Positions 24,607 through 32,129 of a stretch of DNA of 43,634 nucleotides are shown piece by piece. A program made the position numbers and the translations under genes. A model generated the notes under the pieces. That model did not search any database and was not told the origin of the DNA. It was given only the letters and a program-made list of their open reading frames with translations. The DNA is from Bacteroidota bacterium (GTDB lineage: Bacteria > Bacteroidota > Bacteroidia > Chitinophagales > BACL12), in the NCBI GenBank assembly GCA_016124275.1, contig WGOA01000013.1, positions 1 through 43,634 of the forward strand. The letters run 5' to 3'. Within the stretch, counting starts at the first letter, position 1; the number at the start of each line of letters is the position of its first letter.

Positions 24607-25604
24607 TGACCATCCAGAACCTGCGAAGCGATCTGGCAAAGCGCCAGTTTAAACCGTTGTACCTGCTGCACGGCGAAGAGCCATTTTATCTGGATAAAGC
24701 CGAAGCGCTGTTTGAAGAACTTGTTTTGTCGGAAGCGGAGAAGAGCTTCAACCATACTATTTTATATGGAAAGGATTGCGACGCACAAACCATAACAGAT
24801 GCTGCGCTTCGCTACCCCATGTTTGCGGAACATCAGTTAATTGTTGTTCGCGAAGCACAACAACTTCGCGACCTGGACAAACTGCAGACTTACGCTGAAA
24901 AACCGGTTCCCACTACCGTACTGGTGCTGGTTTACAAGTACAAAAAGCTGCCGGCCAATCGCCGCCTGTACAAAGCCATCGCACAGAACGGCGTTGTTTT
25001 TGAGTCAAAAAAGATTCGCGATTACGAAGTGGCCTCTTGGGTGCAGGGCCATGCCAGCGAGTCGGGTTACAAAATTCAGCCTGCCGCCGCCCAATTGATG
25101 GAGCAGTACCTGGGCAGCGATCTTTCGCGTATTGACGGCGAGCTGCGCAAACTCATGATCAACCTTGAGCCGGGCAGCACCATCTCGGCCGCCCATGTAG
25201 AGCGTTTCATCGGTATTTCACGCGAATACAATGTTTTTGAATTGCAGAATGCTTTGCTCAAAAACGATGCCGCCCGTGTTTGGAAAATAGCGGAGAACCT
25301 TCGCGCCAACATTCGCCAGCATCCCATGGTTATGATCGTGGGTAGTTTGTATAATTTTTTTAGCAAGGTTTATACCGTGCATTTCATCGGTCAGGCCAAC
25401 GACAAGGAGCTGGCCCAGGTGCTCGGCGTGCATCCGTTTTTTGTCAAGGATTACCGCAGCGCTGCGAGCGCGTGGCCCATTCCCCGGTTGGAAAGAGGTT
25501 TTGCACAACTGCTTCAGTATGACCTGCGCTCCAAAGGGGTGGACGATGCCGGCACCGAGTCCGGCGAATTGCTCCGCGAGATGATCTGGAAATTGTTGCG
25601 CTGA
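24606..25604 (+). CDS. holA: DNA polymerase III delta subunit
   Basis: 332 residues. The N-terminal KPLYLLHGEEPFYLDKAEALFEELVL is the delta-subunit counterpart of an AAA+ domain start without a real Walker P-loop, and DLSRIDGELRKLMINL (~170-185) is another typical segment. Delta opens the beta clamp in the clamp loader. The C-terminal region (FVKDYRSAASAWPIPRLERGFAQLLQYDLRSKG ... LREMIWKLL) ends like family members. It overlaps amn by one base and converges on ribF. Confidence 0.88.
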   Translation: MTIQNLRSDLAKRQFKPLYLLHGEEPFYLDKAEALFEELVLSEAEKSFNHTILYGKDCDAQTITDAALRYPMFAEHQLIVVREAQQLRDLDKLQTYAEKPVPTTVLVLVYKYKKLPANRRLYKAIAQNGVVFESKKIRDYEVASWVQGHASESGYKIQPAAAQLMEQYLGSDLSRIDGELRKLMINLEPGSTISAAHVERFIGISREYNVFELQNALLKNDAARVWKIAENLRANIRQHPMVMIVGSLYNFFSKVYTVHFIGQANDKELAQVLGVHPFFVKDYRSAASAWPIPRLERGFAQLLQYDLRSKGVDDAGTESGELLREMIWKLLR

Positions 25605-25651
25605 GCAGCGCGCCTCAACCGGCCCCGATTGTTGTCTCGGGAAGTGCTGCT
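25604..25651. terminator. Two-part hairpin between convergent holA and ribF
   Basis: AGCAGCGC (25604-25611) pairs with GTGCTGCT (25644-25651) with one G-T pair, and inside it CCCGA (25624-25628) pairs with TCGGG (25637-25641). It spans almost exactly the interval between the two stop codons. No T tract is present, so factor-independent termination is uncertain. Confidence 0.45.
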
Positions 25652-26619
25652 TACAAGGGCGCAGGTGCTGCATGAACCCCAACAATCCCACCGCGCTCTT
25701 CCAGATGGGCGAGGCTGTTTTGTCGGTCCTTGCTCATGGCAGCAATCAGGGATTCGCGATTGGGAAAACGGGCTTCGCCGCGCAGGTATGCCAGAAAATG
25801 GAGGCGGAGGTCCTCGCCGTATAAGTCGCCTGCAAAGTCAAACAGATTGACCTCAATGCTGCGCTGTTTTCCATCGAACGTGGGCCTGAACCCGATGGAC
25901 AACATGCCGCCAAAACGTTGGCCGCGAGCTTCAACCAATACGGTGTAAATGCCATCAGCTGGAATCAGCTTGCTGGCATCGTCCACGCGAAGGTTGGCCG
26001 TGGGGTAACCTAATTCGCGCCCGATTTGTTCGCCCTTAACCACCACACCGCTTAAGGTGTAAGGCAGGCCCAAACCCTGTTCGGCAGCCTGCACGTTCCC
26101 GCTGAGCAGCGCTTTGCGAATGCGGGTGGAGCTCACGGCAACGTCGTCCACTTCTTGCGGGTCAATTTCAACAATGCGCAACCCTTCGGGCTCGCCAAAC
26201 TGTCGCAACAAGGCAATGTTGCCGCTTCGATCGCGGCCAAAACGGTGATCGTAGCCAATGACCAGGGTGTGGGGACGAATGCCTTGCAGCAAAAACTCGC
26301 GCACATAGGCGTCTGCGCTGATTTCTGAAAACTCGCGCGTAAAAGGGACCACCAACACAGCATCCGCTCCGTAATGCGCCAAAAGTGCCAGCCGCTCCTC
26401 GAGCGTGGTGAGCATCCGCAGATCCGCATCGGGTTGGATAATGCTTCGGGGGTGCGGATGAAAGGTCACAATGAGGCTGGTGCCGTTTGCCTCGGCGGCC
26501 AGTTCCCGCAGCCTGGTCAGAATGCGCTGATGGCCTTTGTGCACTCCATCAAAGGTGCCAATCGTGACCACGGGCCGGGACAGGGGAGGCAATTCGCTGA
26601 CGCTGCGGAAGACGTTCAT
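25651..26619 (-). CDS. ribF: Bifunctional riboflavin kinase / FAD synthetase
   Basis: 322 residues. N-terminal FMN adenylyltransferase domain: VVTIGTFDGVHKGHQRIL (HxGH-type nucleotidyl transferase motif), FHPHPR, and VSSTRIRKALLSGNV. C-terminal riboflavin kinase domain (~190-310): GRELGYPTANLRVD with the PTAN motif and IEVNLFDFAGDLYGEDLRLHFLAYLR. It makes FMN and FAD, needed by the acyl-CoA dehydrogenase and the photolyase in this window among others. Its ATG overlaps the truB stop as ATGA, so the two are coupled. No FMN riboswitch is seen. Confidence 0.93.
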   Translation of the reverse strand: MNVFRSVSELPPLSRPVVTIGTFDGVHKGHQRILTRLRELAAEANGTSLIVTFHPHPRSIIQPDADLRMLTTLEERLALLAHYGADAVLVVPFTREFSEISADAYVREFLLQGIRPHTLVIGYDHRFGRDRSGNIALLRQFGEPEGLRIVEIDPQEVDDVAVSSTRIRKALLSGNVQAAEQGLGLPYTLSGVVVKGEQIGRELGYPTANLRVDDASKLIPADGIYTVLVEARGQRFGGMLSIGFRPTFDGKQRSIEVNLFDFAGDLYGEDLRLHFLAYLRGEARFPNRESLIAAMSKDRQNSLAHLEERGGIVGVHAAPAPL

Positions 26620-27377
26620 GGCTGGCTTTCGTGGCGGGGTGGAAGAGCGGTGGCGGCGATGTACGCCAGCGTTTGGTCAAGGTCCCGGGCATCGCGGAGT
26701 GCGTACGGACCAATGGCATCGCGTTGCAGGCTGGATAACCAGGCCCCTACACCCAGCAGTTGTCCCAAATCGTGCACCAGCGACCGAATGTAGGTGCCTT
26801 TGCTGCAATGCACCACAAAGCGGGCTTCGGCGTCCACCAGGTCCAGAATCTGGAATTGGTCCACGCGTACACTTCGCGGGGGCAATTCGGGGGCATTGCC
26901 TTTGCGGGCGGCGCGGTAGCTGGGCTTGCCGCCGGTTTTAATGGCCGAGTACACCGGGGGAATTTGCGCCAGTGCCCCGGTCAGCGTCGCTGCCGCAGCC
27001 CGGACCTGGTCCAAATCAAGGTGCCCGGTGGGCACCGGGGGGGTGGGGGGCGTTTCCCCGTCGTAACTCGGCGTGGTCTGTCCAAGCGTCAGGGTTCCAC
27101 TGTACACCTTGTCCAGTCCTTGAAAGGTCTCCAGTTGCCGTGTGGCTTTGCCGGTGGCCAGAATCAGCAGACCAGTAGCCAACGGATCCAGGGTGCCAGC
27201 GTGTCCCACTTTGATTTTGGCGCCGTCTGGTTGGGCATGGCGGATGGCAAACCGCACTTTGTTGACCACATCAAAGGAAGTCCATCCCAGCGGCTTGGCG
27301 ACCAACAGCACTTCGCCCGCAGCAAATCCGGAAAGTTCCGGCTGGTGGGCATGCAGTTCAGTAGGAATCACGAGCAA
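26616..27377 (-). CDS. truB: tRNA pseudouridine-55 synthase
   Basis: Up to 253 residues. The catalytic Asp is D64 in VGHAGTLDPLATGLL; GEVLLVAKPLGWTSFDVVNKVR and PPVYSAIKTGGKPSYRAARKG are further TruB motifs, and CSKGTYIRSLVHDLG is the RNA-binding segment. It modifies U55 in the T loop of tRNAs. The start is unclear: the frame has no ATG before the conserved region, only TTG (27377) and GTG (27371), while an ATG that overlaps the uppP stop (27408) is in another frame and stops after 16 codons. I report the longest form. Coupled to ribF by ATGA. Confidence 0.9.
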   Translation of the reverse strand: MLVIPTELHAHQPELSGFAAGEVLLVAKPLGWTSFDVVNKVRFAIRHAQPDGAKIKVGHAGTLDPLATGLLILATGKATRQLETFQGLDKVYSGTLTLGQTTPSYDGETPPTPPVPTGHLDLDQVRAAAATLTGALAQIPPVYSAIKTGGKPSYRAARKGNAPELPPRSVRVDQFQILDLVDAEARFVVHCSKGTYIRSLVHDLGQLLGVGAWLSSLQRDAIGPYALRDARDLDQTLAYIAATALPPRHESQP

Positions 27378-27404
27378 GGGTTGGGCAATCAGGCTGATGG
27401 AGGT

Positions 27405-28187
27405 TCATGCAAGGAGCGCCAGCACTCCTGCAACGGTGCAATACACCGCAAAGTACCAGAGTTTGCCCTTTCGGACAATGCCAATCATGGCCCGGCACGC
27501 AAAAAGGCCCGCCAAAAAAGCAGCGACGAAGCCTACCGCTAAAACGGGTGTTGGCGTTGCTGCGGTTCCTGCAACAGGCTCGCTCATAGAGGCAATGTCC
27601 ATCAGCGTACCGCCCAGGATGAGCGGAATAACCATTAAAAAGGAAAATTGCGTAGCCCGTGTTTTGTCTATGCCAAGGTACAAGGCAGTAGAAATGGTAG
27701 AACCAGAGCGCGAAATGCCCGGCAACATCGCAATGGCCTGTGCAGTGCCAATGATCAGGGCTCTTCCGTACGAAAGGGGTTTGTCACCAGCAGGGGCAAT
27801 GCTGGTGAGCGCCAGCAACGCGGCCGTTACCAACAGGCATATGCCGACCATAGTCAGGTCTTCGCCAAAAAAGCCCTCCAGTTGCTCATTGAAAAAGACA
27901 TAGACCAGCGCTGCGGGAATCATGGAAAGAACGACCTGAGCTGCAAAAATCAACTCCTGGCGTTGGCCCTTAAAAAGCCCCTTAAAAATGCCCACAATGT
28001 CGTTGCGAAAGACCACGACAGTGCTAAGCATGGTCGCTGCATGGACCAGAATGGTGAAGCTCAGGCTATCCGTTTCTTTTACGCCCAACAGCGCTTCGCC
28101 CAATTGAATATGCCCACTGCTGGAGACCGGTAAAAATTCGGTCAATCCCTGGATAAGGCCCAAGAGGGCAGATTCAAGGTAGGTCAA
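27405..28187 (-). CDS. uppP: Undecaprenyl-diphosphatase
   Basis: About 260 residues with a TTG start at 28187 (LTYLESALLGLIQGLTEFLPVSSSGH). The frame extends to 28277 but this overlaps the DUF3098 gene and has no homology. Motifs: GLTEFLPVSSSGHIQLGE (the E-x-L-P-x-SSSGH signature) and MLPGISRSGSTI (PGxSRSG), both forming the active site at the membrane. It regenerates undecaprenyl phosphate for peptidoglycan and O-antigen synthesis; about eight membrane helices. Together with ftsX and DUF3098 it forms an envelope-related run. Confidence 0.9.
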   Translation of the reverse strand: MTYLESALLGLIQGLTEFLPVSSSGHIQLGEALLGVKETDSLSFTILVHAATMLSTVVVFRNDIVGIFKGLFKGQRQELIFAAQVVLSMIPAALVYVFFNEQLEGFFGEDLTMVGICLLVTAALLALTSIAPAGDKPLSYGRALIIGTAQAIAMLPGISRSGSTISTALYLGIDKTRATQFSFLMVIPLILGGTLMDIASMSEPVAGTAATPTPVLAVGFVAAFLAGLFACRAMIGIVRKGKLWYFAVYCTVAGVLALLA

Positions 28188-28236
28188 AGGTTGATGTTTA
28201 GAAAATGGCTGAAAACGGGGGAAGGGCAGAAGTCCC

Positions 28237-28479
28237 TTACGCGGGTTTGCGGAAAATTGCGGCGATTTCAATAGCAAAACCAGCCAGAACCAAAATCGGG
28301 GCGAGGGTTATGCGCCGAAAACTGTAGATCTCTTCTGCTTTAAACACGTTGGGATCGTCAGAACCGCCTCCGGCCATCAGGATGAAACCCAATACAATGA
28401 CAACAAGCCCCACCAACATCCACAGGTAGTTCTGGCGCGTAAATACGGATGCTTTTTCCTGATCTTTTGTTGCGGTCAT
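28237..28479 (-). CDS. DUF3098 small membrane protein
   Basis: 80 residues with two membrane helices: YLWMLVGLVVIVLGFILMAGG and ITLAPILVLAGFAIEIAAIF. FSFRRITLAPxL-type and DPNVF segments match the Bacteroidota family DUF3098, which is typically encoded between ftsX and uppP, exactly as here (18 bp after ftsX, ~50 bp before uppP). Function unknown; the location suggests a role in cell division or envelope synthesis. Confidence 0.85.
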   Translation of the reverse strand: MTATKDQEKASVFTRQNYLWMLVGLVVIVLGFILMAGGGSDDPNVFKAEEIYSFRRITLAPILVLAGFAIEIAAIFRKPA

Positions 28480-28497
28480 CGTAAGCTGGTCTGCGGG

Positions 28498-29379
28498 TTA
28501 GTACAATTCGTCCAATTTCATCCTCAGGTATTTGCCAACCGAACGATGGGTACTCCACCACGAAATCAGCAAGCCGAGCAGTAAAACAGCGATAAAAAGC
28601 CCTGCAAATTTAAGGTATTCTTCCTGGAAGCCTGCTGATCCCAGTGCTCTTTCACTGAAAATCAACAAGCCGCAAAGGATAGCAACGGCAAGAAGGCCGG
28701 CAATCAGCCCATTGATAATGCCTTTTCGGATGTAAGGTGCCATAATGAACCAACGGGTTGCCCCAACCAATTGCATAGACCGGATGATAAAGCGGTTGGA
28801 ATACATGGCCAGGCGGATGGTTTTGTCAATGAGGGTTGCCGCAATCAACAGGACCAATGCACTGACCACTACCAGGATGATGCCGAGCGTTTTAATTTCT
28901 TCATTAAGCCGCGCCACAACTACATCTCTTGATTTTACATATTTAGTTTCTCTATACTCTTCCAGCCGTTTTGAGATTGCTTTAATGGAGTCTGTGTTGA
29001 CATAGGCAGGCAAAAGCCCAATTTCGTAGGACGATGGAAAGGGATTGTACTCGCCTAAAATTTCGCCGGGATCTTCATTGTAGCGCTTCTTGAAGATATT
29101 CAACGCATCCTCTTTGGAGAGGTACTCGGTACTGCGGACAAAGGGCTCCGCCTCAATTTTTTTTCGCAATTGCAGCATTTCCACCTCATTGAGGTCATCG
29201 CGGAGAAACACAGAAATTCGAATGCTCTCCCGAAGTGTCTTGCTGACAATCTGGGCATTGAGCAGGATCATGCCAACCAGTCCCAGCAGCACCAGAACGA
29301 GCGTAATCATCAGAATGGAATTGAGGAAATTCGGATTCCGCTTGCGCTGAATGGCTTTTTTTTCGTCTCCTTGCTTCAT
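28498..29379 (-). CDS. ftsX: Cell division ABC-transporter permease FtsX
   Basis: 293 residues. A basic N-terminus precedes helix 1 (SILMITLVLVLLGLVGMILLNA), then an extracellular ~120-residue domain (ISVFLRDDLNEVEMLQLRKKIEAEPFVRSTEYLSKEDAL...), and three C-terminal helices with the FtsX core RSMQLVGATRWFIMAPYIRKGIINGLIAG. FtsX with FtsE controls peptidoglycan hydrolases at the septum; ftsE is not in this window. The gene starts the run ftsX-DUF3098-uppP-truB-ribF. Confidence 0.92.
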   Translation of the reverse strand: MKQGDEKKAIQRKRNPNFLNSILMITLVLVLLGLVGMILLNAQIVSKTLRESIRISVFLRDDLNEVEMLQLRKKIEAEPFVRSTEYLSKEDALNIFKKRYNEDPGEILGEYNPFPSSYEIGLLPAYVNTDSIKAISKRLEEYRETKYVKSRDVVVARLNEEIKTLGIILVVVSALVLLIAATLIDKTIRLAMYSNRFIIRSMQLVGATRWFIMAPYIRKGIINGLIAGLLAVAILCGLLIFSERALGSAGFQEEYLKFAGLFIAVLLLGLLISWWSTHRSVGKYLRMKLDELY

Positions 29380-29386
29380 TCGGCCC

Positions 29387-29394
29387 TAAAAATA
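29387..29394 (-). promoter_or_regulatory. Candidate -7 box TATTTTTA of ftsX
   Basis: On the minus strand TATTTTTA (one mismatch to TAnnTTTG) ends 7 nt before the ftsX ATG. The divergent 29380-29598 spacer holds no gene. Confidence 0.3.
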
Positions 29395-29539
29395 GCCATC
29401 CTGTGGCATTAAGGAGGGAATAGTTATGCGCACAGGTGCCTACTTTGTACAAGAATCTTTCTGAAGTTGCGGCATCCTGATCCTTGGTCAAATTTGCGTT
29501 AAAGTCTGTTAAACGATCCTGACACATTTTGTCCTTTGC

Positions 29540-29547
29540 TAAGTTTG
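29540..29547 (+). promoter_or_regulatory. -7 box TAAGTTTG before the LVIVD protein
   Basis: TAAGTTTG is a perfect TAnnTTTG match 51 nt before the ATG at 29599. A -33 TTG at the standard distance is not seen; a GTTAAA pair lies upstream (29498-29503 and 29509-29514). Confidence 0.5.
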
Positions 29548-29598
29548 CCGTTTTATTGAGCAACATACCTCTCTTGCGCCTCCTCAAACCCTTTTTCG

Positions 29599-32040
29599 AT
29601 GGCAATTCATACCCATAAATTATTTCTTGCTCTTTGCCTGGCTGTTTTGGCCTGGCAGCCCTCCCTTTCGGCTCAAAATGCCAATCTGGTGGGGCAGTTG
29701 CCCTATTCCCAATCGCTTAATGACATTTGGGGCTGGGCAGATGCGGGTGGCCACGAATACGCTTTAGTGGGCGTGCGCAATGGATTGTCCATTGTCGATG
29801 TCAGCACTGATCCAACTTCGCCAACAGAATTGTTTTTTGTCGAAGGGCCGGCCTCCGTTTGGCGAGACATGAAGACCTTTGGAGATTATGCCTATTGCGT
29901 CCACGACAATGTTGATGCGGGGGCCCCGGGTGCGCCAGGCATTGGGCTGCTGATTGTCAATATGGCATCCCTTCCAGCATCTATTGATACAGTAACCATC
30001 AAAGATTTCGGAGCGGGTGTTCGTTTTGACCACGCTCACAACATTTTCATTGATGAAATGGGCTTTTTATACGTTTTTGGGGCAAACTACGGTGTTGGAG
30101 GGGCTATCATGCTGGACTTAAACGCCGATCCCTGGAATCCAACCCTCGCCGGTGTTTACAATGCCCAATATGTGCACGATGGGTTTGTGCGCGACAACAA
30201 GCTTTGGACAGCGGAGATTTATACCGGAAATTTTGCGCTGGTGGATGTTTCGGTTAAAGCTTCTCCGATCATTTTGGCTACGCAGCAAACACCGACCAAC
30301 TTTACCCACAACATTTGGCTGAGCGATGACGATGCCGTTTTGTACACAACCGATGAAGTGAACTCAGGCTACCTGGGCGCTTTTGATGTCTCGGATCCGT
30401 CTGACATCACGGAATTAGACCGTTGGAATTCCAATCCTGGAAGCGGGGTCATTCCGCACAATTCCTTTGTTTACGGAAATTATCTGCTTACCTCGTACTA
30501 CCGCGATGGAGTGACCGTTCACGACATCAGCCGTCCATCCAACATGGTTTTGGTTGGACAATACGATACCTCCCCGCTTGAGGGATTTGGCTATGACGGT
30601 TGTTGGGGCGTTTATCCCTATACACCTTCGGGATTAGTGTATGCCACCGATGTCCTTACCGGATTTTTTGTTCTGGATGTAACGTATACCCAGGCCGCCT
30701 GGTTGGAAGGCGCGGTGAGCGTTTCCGGTTCGGGCAGTCCGCTCAATGGGGCAACGCTGGTAGTTGAGGGCACACCAGGGGTTGGTGTATCCGATATTTT
30801 CGGCAATTACGGAACAGGCGTATCGGAGTCTGGAACCTATACGGTAACGGCATCCGCTCCAGGGTACACCCCCAGAACTTACCTGGGAGTTGTGCTGACC
30901 CAGGGATTGGTCGCTACCTTGAATGTTGAACTGGATCCTTTGCCCAGCACTACCTTCTCCGGTCAGATTACCGATGCAGTTACCGGAGCTCCTGTGGCAG
31001 GTGCACAGATCCAGTTGATTAACGATGATTATAGCTTTGAGGGGACGGCAGATGCTTCTGGTAACTACAGCATCAGCAATGTATACCTGGGCACCTATGA
31101 AGCAATTGCCGGTAAATGGGGCTACGTCAGCGCTGCTGAAGCGATGCTGGATTTGGCTGCCACCAGTACCTGGAATGTTGAATTGGAAGTGGGCATTTAC
31201 GATGATTTCACGTTCGATTTTGGATGGTCGGCCATTGGCGCAACCTGGATTGGCGGGCAATGGGAGCGTGGCCCTTCCGTGGTTTATGACCCTGGCTACG
31301 GTTTCCCCATCACACCGGATGTCGACGATCCTGAGGATCCCGGGCAAAGTTGTTATGTGACGGGAAATGCCTCTGATGTTGACTTTGTGCACGCTGGTGA
31401 AAGCCTGCTTCGGTCCCCCGAATTTGATCCCCGATCGCTTGACCGCCCTACCATTCGCTTCCGCGCTGTTGTCTTCAATACAGACTTCAATGGCCTTTTG
31501 TCCAACGATGAACTGCTTGTTCGTTTAAGCGACGCGAGCAGCACCGTGACACTTGACCAGATCAGCGCCCCATCCGCCATAAGTCCACTGTGGGTAGAGT
31601 ACGAATATGAAATATCAGAGTTCAAAGATCCCGGCCCAGGCATGCGTTTGTTGCTTACTGCCAAGGCTGACGGAGTGCCATTTGTGGTAGAAGATCTCCT
31701 GGAAGTGGCTATTGACGCTTTTCGGGTTGAGCCTTTTGTTCGAACCACAGGGTTGGAATATTCCCCGGTACATTCTGGAGCAACCGTTTACCCTAATCCG
31801 GTGGTTGGGGATCAGGCCGTTCTCCAACTGGAGGGTATGGCGCCAGGAGCAGCCATTCAAGGCGAAATGACGTTGTCTGTTTTCAGCGTGACGGGTAAGA
31901 AACTGCGCGATAAGACCGTAACGGCTGAGCAAGGGCAAATCGCTTTTTCCACAGAGGGTTTTGCGCAAGGCCTTTACCTATTCGAATTAAAGCAGCAAGG
32001 CCAAAGACTGGCTAGCGGCAAGTTCAGCGTGGTTCGGTAA
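29599..32040 (+). CDS. Choice-of-anchor B / LVIVD-repeat protein with T9SS sorting domain
   Basis: 813 residues with a signal peptide ending near LSAQ. Residues ~30-365 contain LVIVD-like repeats (YALVGVRNGLSIVDVSTDP, LWTAEIYTGNFALVDVS, GAFDVSDPSDITELDRW), the 'choice-of-anchor B' propeller region. Then come two carboxypeptidase-regulatory-like beta-sandwiches (~370-540; PLNGATLVVEG, PVAGAQIQL), a ~170-residue beta domain (SYVTGNASDVDF-type, RSPEFD) and a T9SS sorting domain (~730-813; VYPNPVVGDQAVLQ ... GLYLFELKQQGQRLASGKFSVV). It should be exported and surface-attached by T9SS. No enzyme active site recognised; a surface binding or structural role is plausible. Confidence 0.85.
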   Translation: MAIHTHKLFLALCLAVLAWQPSLSAQNANLVGQLPYSQSLNDIWGWADAGGHEYALVGVRNGLSIVDVSTDPTSPTELFFVEGPASVWRDMKTFGDYAYCVHDNVDAGAPGAPGIGLLIVNMASLPASIDTVTIKDFGAGVRFDHAHNIFIDEMGFLYVFGANYGVGGAIMLDLNADPWNPTLAGVYNAQYVHDGFVRDNKLWTAEIYTGNFALVDVSVKASPIILATQQTPTNFTHNIWLSDDDAVLYTTDEVNSGYLGAFDVSDPSDITELDRWNSNPGSGVIPHNSFVYGNYLLTSYYRDGVTVHDISRPSNMVLVGQYDTSPLEGFGYDGCWGVYPYTPSGLVYATDVLTGFFVLDVTYTQAAWLEGAVSVSGSGSPLNGATLVVEGTPGVGVSDIFGNYGTGVSESGTYTVTASAPGYTPRTYLGVVLTQGLVATLNVELDPLPSTTFSGQITDAVTGAPVAGAQIQLINDDYSFEGTADASGNYSISNVYLGTYEAIAGKWGYVSAAEAMLDLAATSTWNVELEVGIYDDFTFDFGWSAIGATWIGGQWERGPSVVYDPGYGFPITPDVDDPEDPGQSCYVTGNASDVDFVHAGESLLRSPEFDPRSLDRPTIRFRAVVFNTDFNGLLSNDELLVRLSDASSTVTLDQISAPSAISPLWVEYEYEISEFKDPGPGMRLLLTAKADGVPFVVEDLLEVAIDAFRVEPFVRTTGLEYSPVHSGATVYPNPVVGDQAVLQLEGMAPGAAIQGEMTLSVFSVTGKKLRDKTVTAEQGQIAFSTEGFAQGLYLFELKQQGQRLASGKFSVVR

Positions 32041-32129
32041 CCCGGCCAGAGCAGACGTCAAAAGGACGTTGTATTTTAGGCGCTTGAGTGTGTTCCTTCA
32101 ATCAAAATTGGACAACAACCGGAGCGTCT

